Below, piece by piece: positions 1 through 10,068 of a stretch of 64,000 nucleotides of DNA. The DNA lies in NCBI GenBank assembly GCA_949358305.1, contig OX442324.1, positions 558,001 to 622,000 on the forward strand. The letters are read 5' to 3'. The position numbers and the translations under genes are program-made. Below the pieces are notes generated by a model. The model worked only from the letters and a program-made list of their open reading frames with translations, had not been told where the DNA came from and did no database searches. Origin of the DNA: Strigamia acuminata. Taxonomy: Eukaryota > Arthropoda > Chilopoda > Geophilomorpha > Linotaeniidae. Within the stretch, counting starts at the first letter, position 1. Each line of letters begins with the position of its first letter.

Positions 1-68
1 TTGAATATTCAATATCTGAATTAAATCAATATCGTTTAGAATATTCTTTTTAATATTTAGAATCCTTT

Positions 69-647
69 TTAACGACGTTCTTGAATCATCTGTACAAAAT
101 CCGTTGTATATTTCGGATTTGGCTTCGAAGTTCTTTTCGGTCTCGAGATTATTTCCGGAAGGTCAGCTGTTCGCTTCATTGGAGTGAATTCTACTCCATC
201 TGCCCATTGAACACAAAGGGTTATTTGTCCTAGCGGGATATGAGTTATGCCGACGGCACACACTTTCATATTTCGGGGGCAATCTTGAATGAAGTCAGGG
301 GAGGCACAAGTACTGTCAAGTAATTGTAATCCAATAAAACATTGGGTGGCTCCTGAATCCATTAAAGCATTATAGGTGAGTCCACCTATTGTTATTTTCA
401 TTCGGGGGTCGTCGCTACTGTTTCCTAAACGTTTGATGCGTTCAACTACTTCAGCTCTCTTGAGCTGATGTTCTTTGACATATTTACGAAGTCTATGATG
501 TCTAGATAATTTCGAGGAGATATCTAAATTTTCCATCATTGCCTCCAAACTTTCGCATACTCCTCCACTAGAACTAGTGGTTTCCTCTCGAACAGGAGGA
601 TTTACAGCGCTTTCAATTATTGCATTCAAGGACTCTCGCCAAGATTC
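69..647 (-). pseudogene. Retropepsin-like aspartic protease, C-terminal part (cut by Copia-1)
   Basis: The catalytic motif DSGAT is at 351-359 on the minus strand, preceded by a beta-rich stretch (KITIGGLTYNALM) typical of retroviral-type aspartic proteases that cleave Gag and Pol. The longer open frame reading to 803 begins inside the Copia-1 LTR and is an artefact of the insertion. After the protease the chain ends in a basic segment (RPKRTSKPNPKY) and stops at 69, with no reverse transcriptase following in this frame. A further frameshift, or a gag-protease-only element, would explain that. Confidence 0.6.
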
Positions 648-1124
648 TAAAGCGATTTCCTGGCCAAAACATCGGTTAGAAAGGAGTTGACGAGTGTCTA
701 AACAGGTGCGCGACACCGACATGCGTGCGCCATGTTTAATATCACATAAAAGTGTACACGCTTCGAGGCTAACAACTGCACTCGGAAAAATAGGATAAAT
801 CATTGTTGGATTTCAATGATTTGTCCTTTACATTATAAAATAAAAGCAATGACATTCATAATCGATAACTAAGCAATAATAACAATACAGGACTCGCTCT
901 TTTGAGCAGACGATGTTATCAGCGCATGCTGCTAAATGGAAACGTTCAACCGCGGTACAGAACCAGCATTAATAAAAATCGAGATCGATTGAACGCGACA
1001 TCGAGACATTAAATAGCAGCACATTCATTACACATATCCGGAAAGTGTGTAATGTAAATATTCACAAACTATACAATATGGCGACAAACAACCAAACACA
1101 CAATATTTCCACCACAACTCAATA
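648..1124 (-). repeat. Copia-1 3' LTR
   Basis: 477 bp, matching 7191-7667 at a constant offset of 6543 with no difference seen by eye. It contains the inverted repeat AATCATTG/CAATGATT (798-821), also present in the Copia-2 LTR. It lies next to the polypurine tract at 1125-1137. Confidence 0.95.
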
Positions 1125-1137
1125 TATCCCCCTTTGT
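1125..1137 (-). other. Copia-1 polypurine tract
   Basis: The minus strand reads CAAAGGGGGATA directly before the 3' LTR. This is the purine-rich primer site for plus-strand DNA synthesis. Near-identical tracts precede the Copia-2 and Copia-3 3' LTRs. Confidence 0.8.
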
Positions 1138-1141
1138 TTGG

Positions 1142-4100
1142 TTATTTGCGCCTTACAAATAAATGCTCACACAAGGTGTTAAGTCTGGGCTTGGGTAACC
1201 ATTTGGTCATCACATCGGCGACATTCAGGGCCCCTGGAATATGCTTAATAGCAAACGTTCCGCGCTCAAACCAGTCCCTGAGGAAATGAAGCTTTACGTC
1301 GATATGTTTATTCGCCCTATTCTCTATTCGGTTTTTGGCGTATTGTATCGCGGGCATACTGTCCGCGTACACGCATGGGGTGTTCCGATTGATGCTGAAC
1401 ATGATGTCGGCATCGTAAAGCCTCTCTAGCCATATAATCTCCTTTACGCCATCGACCACGGCCAGAAATTCACTCTCCATGATCGATAACGCAGTCATTG
1501 ACTGCTTATGGCAGTTCCACATGATCGGAACGCCACCCAAATAGACTATGTGACCCCCGAAGCTTCTCCTTTTGTCTGCATCGAGGGCAAACGACGCGTC
1601 GGTATACACAGTTAGATTATCATTTCGGCAATTGGAAAGATTAATCATATAATCCGACGTATTTGCCAGATATCGCAAAATTTGCAATAACATACTAATG
1701 TGACGCGTCGAATGTTTCTCATTGTATTGTGAGAGGACAATGACCGAGAACAGGATGTCTGGCCTTGTCCTGCTCGCCAAGAACAAGAGACTTCCCACTA
1801 AGTTGCGATAGGGGAAAGTGGAATCAACCCGCTCCTTTTCCGTCACGCCCTGAATAATCGTTCCTGGCGTCCCAGGTACTCTAATCCGAAGGCATGAGTC
1901 GACCCCATACAACTTACAAAGTTTTTCTATGTATGCCCTTTGATGGATCCTAATTTGGCCCCCAGACCTATCAAAGGCTATGCCTAACAAGAGGGTCACG
2001 GGACCCAAATCAACCGTGTCAAAGGATTCCCTAATCCATCGAACAACGCATTCCTCGACGTAGTCATCCTTGGAGAAGAGAACTATGTCGTCCACGTAAA
2101 AGATAAGAATTGCGTCGTTGTCTAACGCATAAACACAGTTAAGACCCAACAAGGGCACAAATCCCAGTTGGAGTAGACGGTCGTGGAGGGCTTGGTACCA
2201 CATCCGTCCACTCTGATGTAGTCCATATAATGACTTCAACAGCATCCAACACTTATGTTGGTTTTCGGCTGTTCTGTAGCCCTTGGGAATCTCCATGAAT
2301 TGGACCTTATCAAGGTCCCCGTACAAGTACGCGGCCTTGATGTCAAGGTGGACATCTCTCCAACCTTTCAGTATCACCAAGGTACAGAAAAACACTATAA
2401 CGAGGACGAAATTGACTACGGGGGAAAATACCTCCGTAAAGTCAATGCCCGGCCTCTGCTTGAAGCCTTGTGCTACCAAGCGAGCCCGGTAGCGCGCGAC
2501 TGCACCCGACTGGTCCCTTTTCATTTTATAAATCCATTTTGATCCCAAAAGCAACTCTCCTTCGGGCTTATCAATTTCTTTATAGACAGTTCGATCGTCG
2601 AAGATATCTGTCTCTTCTTTCATCGCCTTTTCCCAGTCCCGTTTGTTGGTGTGCCTCATTGCCTCCTCGTAGGTATCAGGCTCTACGGCACAGAAACCGG
2701 CAAAAGGGAGTTCGGGTTCTTCACCCTCTAAGGTTTTGAAGTCAAAAAGATCTGGGTCGTAGTGGTAACCCTCTGCGTCGCACCATCGCGCAACGTCAGT
2801 CCGACTTCTAAGTTTGTCTTCATTGGGCGAGAAATAAACCACATCAATTTTCCCAGCCGTTGCCCCGGCTTTCCGGACAGACTGGACCCGTCTCCACTTA
2901 GTCATATCCAGCGGCAGCGACAAAGGATCTTTGACCTTCTTTCCCTTTTTGCCCGAACCACGACGAGCTTGTATCGTAGGAGGAAGATCAACCTCCTCAT
3001 CGTCGTCAGGATAAACATTGAAGTAATTCTCGCCATCGCCGTTATCCCCCTTCGCCCCACCAATTTCTTCAACTGGATTATCCCCAGCACCAGCATCCCC
3101 AACCAAGTCACCTTCAACAGTTTCTATCGCAGGCTGTTGTATCGCTTGTTTTACAAGCGGCCTCAATTCAGGTCTGAAAACAGGCTTTGGGGTTGTGGGT
3201 AAAGGAGGCTTCTCCTTCGGAACCGGGGGTTCAACAGGGGGCGGAATAGGAGGTGGTAGTGCCTCTTGCACTTCCTCAACAATTTCAGGGATAGGGGCAA
3301 CGGAATCATCATCATCTCCCTCGGTGTCCGAGGAAGAATCCCCAAAATGTTTGAATTGGCCACCCTGCGGTTGCTTGATGGGCTGTTGTAGCCGTTTGCC
3401 AATCTCATACCAATATGAGTCTTCGAAAATTCGGACATGTTTGGACGCAAAAACTTGATTCCGTACAGGATCCCAAACCCTGTAGCCCCTAGTTGATATT
3501 GCGTATCCAATGAGTGCTCCCGCCCAAGCCCTTCCTTCCAGTTTGCCCTTTCTGACCTGGGACGGGATATGTACAAATGTCTTCGACCCAATACACCTGA
3601 TGTGTCGCAAAGACAATTTCTTGCCGAAAAACACGGTATAGGGCACTTTTCCTCCAAGCCCTTCATGGGGGAATCGGTTCTTTAAGTAAACTATGGTCGT
3701 CGCTAATTCAGCCCAAAGGGGATAGGGGAAATCATTTTCCAACATTAAAGCTCTGACGCCACCGACAATGGTACGGTTTGCACGTTCTGCAACAGAATTC
3801 ATTTCCGGGCTATATGTATTCGTACGAATACATTTCAAACCAATTTTGGATGCATAATCATCCCAATTCCGCGAAATAAATTCTCCTCCATTATCAGTTT
3901 TAATGCATTTCACTTTCCGTGATGTCGTTCTTTCGACTTCCGTCAACCAACGTTTAAAATGGCCCAAAACTTCCCCTTTGGTCTTCATCGTTATGATCCA
4001 CATATAACGTGAATAATCATCAACCAATATAAAGTAAAAATTAGCCCCACCCAAGGAAGTAGCTTGTGATGCCCCCCAAACATCCATGTGCACTAAATCT

Positions 4101-4189
4101 AATACTCCCTTAGTGGAAATGGTAATTATCGGGGGAAAACTCGCCCTAGTGCTCTTAGCACGGGCACATGCGTCACAAGTGGATAATTC
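1142..4189 (-). pseudogene. Copia-1 Pol: integrase, reverse transcriptase, RNase H (behind a stop)
   Basis: This continues the gag frame after the TAA. Counted from the Met at 4093, integrase D, D and E are at about 4, 67 (TDNGGEF) and 103 (AERANRT). Reverse transcriptase carries YVDD at about 665 (2088-2099). RNase H starts near 830 (YTDASFA) with ESEFLA and ADSMPA motifs. No other stop is seen and the frame ends at TAA 1142-1144. Without readthrough it cannot be translated from the gag start. An acidic, proline-rich linker between integrase and reverse transcriptase is normal for copia. Confidence 0.85.
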
Positions 4190-5989
4190 TTAGTTAGACA
4201 AATTGATCCCAAAAACGTCCTCGGATTCGGTTAATTTAATAATGCCTTTAGCATTATGGTGGCCCATTCTGGAATGCCACGTGTCCATACTCTGGGATAT
4301 TTCTTTCTTTCTCATTTTGATCCCAGTATCCCCGCTTTTGTTAACTTTCGCAGTCGCATTAGCTTCGGGAACAATAGCAGGAGGTGTCTGAACCTCATTC
4401 ACTGTTTTCTGTAAATTAATCGCCGCAGGCGCATTCGCTTTGGTTGGCTCGCTTACTTGCGTACTCAAATTAGATGCGGATTTTCCCATATCCGGCTTAC
4501 AGAAACTTTTTAGTAAAGCTGACTTAAAATCTAAAATGGTTAGTAGCGGTTGTACAAATTTTTCATCCTTCACGGATGATTTGATTAAATCGAGGACAGC
4601 AGCTGTATCCTGTTGCGCAGTTAATGCAGCTGTGTTTACAGAATTAACCTCGACCCGGCAGTTGACTTTGTACAGCCTGTCGCTAGTCCGAACTGCCGAA
4701 ATCAATGGTTCCTCGATTTTATCTTTGAAAATACTCATCTTCCCATCTTTAACAATTGTGCACAACCCAGCCTCATCGGTGCGCCCGAGCGAAATAAGGT
4801 TTTTCCGAAAATTCGGTGCGAAGAATACATTCGTCAAAGTTATTTTCCTCGTTCTTTGTCCATAGAGCGAAGTGAGGACGATGTTGCCCACACCTTCAAT
4901 CTTCGATTTTCCTTCTCCTTGTAGAACGCTGAAGTTAGACAACGGTTTGAAATTTGAAAACCAATTCCGGTTGAAGGAAAAGTGGTCGGTCGCTCCCGTG
5001 TCCACGTACCACTGTGAATCGTAGTTTCCGTGCGACACAAGAGATAAGGGCACTGTGGGCTTCTCTTCCGACACCGCAGAATACAAAGTGTAGGGCTCAT
5101 CTGTATAGGGGTCCAGTTGTGTGAGATTTGCTCTCTGTGGACCCCCTCTGCCTCGTCCTTTGCCACGGGTGCCTCCACGATTCAATTGGGCTGGCGAGCC
5201 AGCGCTGGCGGGGAAAGTCCCTTGCTGTTTCGGCGGCGATGGGCACTCCCTGGCGAAGTGTCCCGACCCACCGCAAGTAAAACATGTTCCACGCGAAGTT
5301 CCGGGGGAATTTGGGGTTTTTCCACGAGGTTTCCATTTCCCTTTAGTATAGAAAGCGGTAGTATTGTCTGCCAATACAGGTGGGACGCCAAATTCATTGG
5401 TCTGTTCATAAAGGCGATTGTACTCGCCAAGTAAACGTTCTTTAACGTTTTTCGCTGTGAATTCCGTATCCGACCAGTGATACGCGGTCTGTTTCACAGC
5501 CTCGTATTGTGGGGGCAGAAGATCTAAATATTGGAATGCCTGGAATTCATCGGTGACCTCAATTTTAACGTCCTTCAGTTCGACGATTTTGCGGTCGACC
5601 CGCCCGGTGAAAACTAGCATTTCCTCATTATCTCGAAGTTTCATGTTGAGGAATTCACGTCGCAACCGAGCACGACGTGCCCTCGTCGTCGGTTGATAAG
5701 CGTCCTTTAGGGCTTCCCAAACTTTCGCAGCGGTGGGGCAGGCAACAGCTATCACTTGCTGCGGCTCAGCGCAACTCATGCAGATAGTGGACATTGCCTT
5801 GTCCTCTCGAGCGTTAAACTCTCGCTTCTCTTTTGCAGTGGCTGTTGCAGCCAGTGGTGGCTCAGAGCCACTAACATGTCCCCAAACGCTGTTGTATTTG
5901 AGCAATAACTGGACCTGCACGGACCAGGTGGCATAGTTCGTGCCATCGAGCTTTTTAATATCCTTGTAATCGTCGTGCTTTGAAGCCAT
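4190..5989 (-). CDS. Copia-1 Gag, protease and start of integrase
   Basis: The ATG at 5989 (MASKHDDYKD) is chosen because it matches the Copia-2 start; the longer frame begins at GTG. The order is a copia-type capsid domain (about 10-200), a CCHC knuckle (CFTCGGSGHFAREC, about 235), an aspartic protease (WYVDTGATDH, about 329), then the His pair of the integrase zinc domain (WHSRMGHHN, about 570). The frame ends at TAA 4190-4192 inside that zinc domain, just before its CxxC. Copia-2 has Lys at the stop position, so this looks like a nonsense change rather than a natural gag end. Confidence 0.85.
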   Translation of the reverse strand: MASKHDDYKDIKKLDGTNYATWSVQVQLLLKYNSVWGHVSGSEPPLAATATAKEKREFNAREDKAMSTICMSCAEPQQVIAVACPTAAKVWEALKDAYQPTTRARRARLRREFLNMKLRDNEEMLVFTGRVDRKIVELKDVKIEVTDEFQAFQYLDLLPPQYEAVKQTAYHWSDTEFTAKNVKERLLGEYNRLYEQTNEFGVPPVLADNTTAFYTKGKWKPRGKTPNSPGTSRGTCFTCGGSGHFARECPSPPKQQGTFPASAGSPAQLNRGGTRGKGRGRGGPQRANLTQLDPYTDEPYTLYSAVSEEKPTVPLSLVSHGNYDSQWYVDTGATDHFSFNRNWFSNFKPLSNFSVLQGEGKSKIEGVGNIVLTSLYGQRTRKITLTNVFFAPNFRKNLISLGRTDEAGLCTIVKDGKMSIFKDKIEEPLISAVRTSDRLYKVNCRVEVNSVNTAALTAQQDTAAVLDLIKSSVKDEKFVQPLLTILDFKSALLKSFCKPDMGKSASNLSTQVSEPTKANAPAAINLQKTVNEVQTPPAIVPEANATAKVNKSGDTGIKMRKKEISQSMDTWHSRMGHHNAKGIIKLTESEDVFGINLSN

Positions 5990-7170
5990 CACGACGACAC
6001 CAGGAAAATGCACAATAATAATTGGTTATGCACAGAGAGAACACAATTTCGGAATTTATTCCGCACACACACTTCACAGGAGCACTTAATCACACAATGC
6101 ACAATTGTCTCTAGTCCCAAAAACCAAAAAGGAAGGCGAAAATACAGTTTCAACCCGGGGAATCTCAATAAGTGAGATTGGAAAACCTTGACTGGCAATC
6201 CACCAACTCTTCCGTCCGACCTCCTGGGGTCGCGGGATGGTTGGGGGCCCTGGATAAGCCCAGCCAAGAATACAGTGCTACGTGCCCGACTGGACGTAGG
6301 GTAGCACCGAATCTAACAAGGGACCAACAACAAAAACTTAAAACTATACAGAGTTTCACGAAAGTATGCAAATAAATCAAAACAGTCTAGATGTGAAGTT
6401 GGCCAATTACGGGATCCTTGCGCCGTAATCGGTTCCCACGGTGTGTTCAACGTCGGCTTCACGTGTCGAATTAACTCACACGCACGCCGGGGTGCTAATG
6501 TGAGGAGAAACCCTCTCAACTGGTGCACCCTGCGTGCAAAACCAGGGTTTCCTCTTGAAATCGTCGTTGCGCACGTCCGCGCCTTCGTAATTCCACGTCG
6601 GGTGTAAATCACGGCTCTTCGTGCTAAATATGGCTGTGTACGTGGACTTACACGTAAACACAGCTCCAAAACGAATATTCACCGTCGATGGCGATGAAAA
6701 ACGATCAAAATGGTCGCCACAGAACAAATCTTCGTCCTCGACGATCCTACGACAAATATCGGTCGTTTTGCGTCGAAACTCCGTCGTGTCGACGTGAATG
6801 GGCGTCGTCTCGCTGGCAATACTGATTGCCTCGGCAAAATAACGTCGTGTTGGCGTGTATCGGTTCAGATGCACGTCTGGGCTGCGATTCGCTTCACGGC
6901 CGAATCCAAAATGGCCGCCGCAGGAGAATTTCACAACGACGTCGGAAAAAGTGCTTATTTCGCACAGAAAAATTTCGAAATAAAGCTGCTTACACACTAA
7001 AATGTCCGTAGTAATGTCCGCACACGTTGCCGATCGTTTCCAATCGATTTGGCGAAGAAAATCCGTCTGCGTCGGTCGGTTCGCGTTTGCGGCGAAGTCG
7101 GGCGACGTCTTGGCTTCGTCTCGCGTCCAAAAAGGTCGGAAATCCTTTACAAACTGGTCAGGCCGTCGAG

Positions 7171-7188
7171 AACCATCCTCTGCTACCA
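7171..7188 (-). other. Copia-1 primer binding site (initiator tRNA-Met)
   Basis: The plus strand reads AACCATCCTCTGCTACCA, the usual animal initiator-tRNA-Met 3' end including CCA, so the element RNA can pair with 18 bases of the tRNA. It lies two bases inside the 5' LTR. Confidence 0.85.
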
Positions 7189-7190
7189 TA

Positions 7191-7667
7191 TAAAGCGATT
7201 TCCTGGCCAAAACATCGGTTAGAAAGGAGTTGACGAGTGTCTAAACAGGTGCGCGACACCGACATGCGTGCGCCATGTTTAATATCACATAAAAGTGTAC
7301 ACGCTTCGAGGCTAACAACTGCACTCGGAAAAATAGGATAAATCATTGTTGGATTTCAATGATTTGTCCTTTACATTATAAAATAAAAGCAATGACATTC
7401 ATAATCGATAACTAAGCAATAATAACAATACAGGACTCGCTCTTTTGAGCAGACGATGTTATCAGCGCATGCTGCTAAATGGAAACGTTCAACCGCGGTA
7501 CAGAACCAGCATTAATAAAAATCGAGATCGATTGAACGCGACATCGAGACATTAAATAGCAGCACATTCATTACACATATCCGGAAAGTGTGTAATGTAA
7601 ATATTCACAAACTATACAATATGGCGACAAACAACCAAACACACAATATTTCCACCACAACTCAATA
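7191..7667 (-). repeat. Copia-1 5' LTR
   Basis: Apparently identical to 648-1124. The inverted repeat is at 7341-7364. Two bases (7189-7190) separate it from the primer site. The outer edge abuts GATTC (7668-7672). Confidence 0.95.
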
Positions 7668-7672
7668 GATTC

Positions 7673-7932
7673 GTCCCCCTTATCCGCAGGAAAGAGGTCG
7701 TCATCGAATGATGTAAATGGATTTTCAGTCTCTTCCATCGAAAAAGGAGTGTTGGGATAAGGTTCCTTAAATACATACTTTGGATTCCTTTTCCTAGTTT
7801 TACGATTAGGTCGTTTAATTTCCTCATCTTGAATTACTAATTTGTTCAGAGTTTCGTTTAGAACATTTTCTATTTCTGAGGATAATGTACTACTCTGGTT
7901 TTTTAGGGGGTTTTCGGTAACCCCCTCTACTA
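7673..7932 (-). pseudogene. Protease ORF, N-terminal part (cut by Copia-1)
   Basis: This is the -1 frame after gag, open from the slippery site to the Copia-1 insertion point. It encodes an acidic and Lys/Arg-rich stretch of about 86 residues without a recognised domain, probably linker or nucleocapsid tail ahead of the protease. The reading phase at 7673 matches the phase that resumes at 647, so the break is the insertion alone. It would be made only as a Gag-protease fusion by frameshifting. Confidence 0.55.
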
Positions 7933-7939
7933 GTTTTTT
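7905..7939 (-). promoter_or_regulatory. Programmed -1 ribosomal frameshift signal between gag and protease
   Basis: On the minus strand the heptamer A AAA AAC (7933-7939) fits the X XXY YYZ slippery rule and sits in the correct gag phase, with the gag stop TAG as the next codon. Six bases later AGGGGG (7921-7926) can pair with CCCCCT (7905-7910) across a 10-base loop. The frame entered by a -1 slip stays open into the protease region. Heptamer, short spacer and GC-rich stem are the standard arrangement in retroviruses and many LTR elements. Confidence 0.75.
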
Positions 7940-9765
7940 GGAGCCGGTGGACCTTCAATCGCCAAAGGCGGAGTGGTCGCATTTTTTGGATCCAAAAATT
8001 TAGTGAATAAGTCCGACATGGATTTTGTCATACTAGTTTGCATAGTAGTTTTGAAGTCTTCAAGTTTTTGGTCCAAAGATTCAGCGGTCACCCAATTTTG
8101 TCTCTGTCGTTTAAAAAGATCAGAGGCGGGATTGGTATTGGTATTATTACCAGTACCTTGGGGCTTGTCCTGAACAAATTTTCTTTTTTGTAACAAAGGA
8201 CATTCCCTCTTAAAGTGTCCTGGTTGATTGCAATGGAAACATTTTCCAGTTGCTTTCTCCGATAGGGCACATACCATGTTGTTGAATCCAACATCGTTTT
8301 CAAGATTGTCTGTCTCGTCAGATTCCATAGGTACAACTTCTGGTTCGGCGTTCAACGTCTGAGTAGATCGTATGAGTGGGCGCGAACTCCTGGCGTCTTT
8401 ACCTTTTTGAGTATTTGACGGGGCAGTTTCGTCCTCTTTATTGGCAATAGTGTCTACACTAGCATTTTGGGCTTCGAAAAGAGCCCTATTCTGCCGGACA
8501 AATTGAAATATGTCATTAAATGATTCTTCATAAAGACCTCTATCGATTATTCGATTGTAACTAACTAAGTTCAAATTCTCGAGAAGAGTGGGGGCTTCAT
8601 CTCTTTTTGAATAAGATCCTTGAGCTTGTTTAAATCTCAAAAGAAATGTATAAAGTGGTTCTTCTGGGCCCTGGATTAAATTTCGAAGCTTTCGGGCTCG
8701 AGTGACAGGGATCATGTCAAACTCCGCCAAAAACATCTTTTCGAAAGTTTTCCAGTCAACAAATTTGTCGAGGTTATCGGTATGCCATTCGTGGGCTATA
8801 CCAGATAAATAAGTTGGTACTCCGCGTTTTACCATCTCATCCAGAGTCAAACCTTTAGCGACAGCGACTGTTTTGGCTGTAGCTAAAAATTTAGCCACGT
8901 CCTTCTGTTTTCCATCGAAAACAGGCATATCCTGACCTTTGAAAAAGGTTTTGCTCGAATTGTTTGCATTATTATTTTGCTGTGCATTATTCTGCATAAA
9001 TTGTTGTACTTGCTGTGCACAATCAGTTTGAATATTTCGCACATGGGTAAGGATGGCTCCCAAGTCGTCGGTGGAAAATCTCGCTTGAGATGAACTACCA
9101 GCGGAGGATGCCGAACCAGAATTATGTTCAAAATTGGGCAGGTTTCCCTTAGGGGCCGGATTGTCCTGGGGGATTTCTTTCCTTGGAGGAACATAATTCT
9201 CATACTGTGTATGATTGCCAGATGGTACATGTTGTCCATGTGGAACACTACTTTCATTTTGTACTCGTTCTGGGGGTGTCTGATTTGAACGAGTCTTTCC
9301 CACCGGTAAATTTTGAATAACGGGGGATGGTGAGATCGGATCGGATCTCCTTGGAGTTCGATTTGACACTCTTTTTGACTGCACTGGGGGGACAAACTGT
9401 CCTTTCCCCGGTGTCGGGGGGGCATAATGTCTATTTCCAGATGTTGGAGTAACATACTGTCTGTGTCCAGAGTTTTGGGAGACATTTTGTCTATTCCCCG
9501 AAGTTTGGGGGATAAAACCCGAATTACTATTGTTAATCGTTCGATTAACACTAGTCGATCTAGACCTTGGTTTGGCTAGATTTAAAGGACTATTAGAGTG
9601 GGGTGTTCTTTGTCCAGAACTTTGTTGACTACGAGATCGGCTAAACGATGGTTCGCATGATAGTACCGGGTATAAGTCGCGTGAAATAGTGAATAATACG
9701 AGATAAAATAAAGACAACAAGTTTCTCAAAACACTACATTTATTGTTGTCAAACAATAGAATCAA
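7930..9765 (-). CDS. Retrotransposon Gag polyprotein (Ty3/gypsy type)
   Basis: The open frame holds about 611 codons. The first 270 or so residues are low-complexity and rich in Ser, Gln, Asn and Pro. Residues about 278-445 resemble the retrotransposon gag capsid domain. A CCHC zinc knuckle (CFHCNQPGHFKREC, about 506-519) would bind RNA. The upper coordinate is only where the frame opens: the first codon there is TTG and I see no ATG before about residue 260, so the true start is upstream, spliced or lost. The frame ends at TAG 7930-7932, preceded directly by a frameshift heptamer leading into the protease frame. The ORF has no internal stop, so the copy was probably young when Copia-1 hit it. 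Confidence 0.7.
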   Translation of the reverse strand: MILLFDNNKCSVLRNLLSLFYLVLFTISRDLYPVLSCEPSFSRSRSQQSSGQRTPHSNSPLNLAKPRSRSTSVNRTINNSNSGFIPQTSGNRQNVSQNSGHRQYVTPTSGNRHYAPPTPGKGQFVPPVQSKRVSNRTPRRSDPISPSPVIQNLPVGKTRSNQTPPERVQNESSVPHGQHVPSGNHTQYENYVPPRKEIPQDNPAPKGNLPNFEHNSGSASSAGSSSQARFSTDDLGAILTHVRNIQTDCAQQVQQFMQNNAQQNNNANNSSKTFFKGQDMPVFDGKQKDVAKFLATAKTVAVAKGLTLDEMVKRGVPTYLSGIAHEWHTDNLDKFVDWKTFEKMFLAEFDMIPVTRARKLRNLIQGPEEPLYTFLLRFKQAQGSYSKRDEAPTLLENLNLVSYNRIIDRGLYEESFNDIFQFVRQNRALFEAQNASVDTIANKEDETAPSNTQKGKDARSSRPLIRSTQTLNAEPEVVPMESDETDNLENDVGFNNMVCALSEKATGKCFHCNQPGHFKRECPLLQKRKFVQDKPQGTGNNTNTNPASDLFKRQRQNWVTAESLDQKLEDFKTTMQTSMTKSMSDLFTKFLDPKNATTPPLAIEGPPAPKN

Positions 9766-10068
9766 ATCTAAAAGTTATACAAATTCTAATGCCGACATTT
9801 GGCAAGTTAAGTACAAGTTAAACTATACATGAATTTGGCTGTAAAACAGCCCTAAAATAATATGATTACGGTTATTGGTGATCCGGGGTTCGGGAACGGC
9901 AAAACGCCCGCTCGACCGAGTATAGATGTCATCAGATAGCCGGGCTGGCTGTGTCCTCGCGGCTTCCGTCGGCGCTTCGTAATCGTGGAACTGGTTCCTT
10001 CGCGTTCCTGGTTCGTATCGTGTAATGGTCCGTGTAAAGCTGTCTGGTTCGATCCGAGAGGTGCGGAA

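Larger units (their letters stand above)
648..7667 (-). mobile_element. Copia-1: complete Ty1/copia LTR retrotransposon, nested
   Basis: The 7020-bp element is bounded by two 477-bp LTRs that look identical by eye, with the 5-bp duplication GATTC at 643-647 and 7668-7672. Gene order on the minus strand is gag, protease, integrase, reverse transcriptase, RNase H, which defines Ty1/copia. A primer site for initiator-tRNA-Met and a polypurine tract are in place. The LTR ends are not TG/CA: on the plus strand they read TAAAGCG...CTCAATA. One in-frame TAA splits the polyprotein. Confidence 0.95.
1..9765 (-). mobile_element. Ty3/gypsy-like retrotransposon fragment, split by nested Copia-1
   Basis: A minus-strand retroelement is present as a gag frame (7930-9765) and a protease frame (7673-7932 and 69-647). 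Copia-1 (648-7667) interrupts the protease frame. The frame resumes in register on both sides once Copia-1 and one copy of the 5-bp duplication GATTC are discounted, so the two halves were one ORF. No reverse transcriptase or integrase is visible, and the protease ORF ends at 69, so the rest of pol would lie beyond the window or is missing. No LTR was identified; 16798-18100 may be upstream leader or LTR separated by Copia-2. The superfamily call rests on the gag type and the DSGAT protease motif. Confidence 0.6.

Noticed and set aside
4187-4192. Programmed stop-codon readthrough in Copia-1
   Set aside because: The stop is TAA, lies within the integrase zinc domain instead of at a gag boundary, and is a sense codon in Copia-2.
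7171-7188. tRNA-Met gene fragment
   Set aside because: Only the 3' 18 bases match, and the position inside the 5' LTR marks a primer binding site.
6476-7210. 244-codon minus-strand ORF in the Copia-1 leader
   Set aside because: It spans the primer site and the LTR edge, has no domain, and has no counterpart in the Copia-2 leader.
7158-7346. 62-residue ORF repeated at the start of the 69-803 frame
   Set aside because: It is LTR sequence read as protein; the shared N-terminus is due to the two LTR copies.
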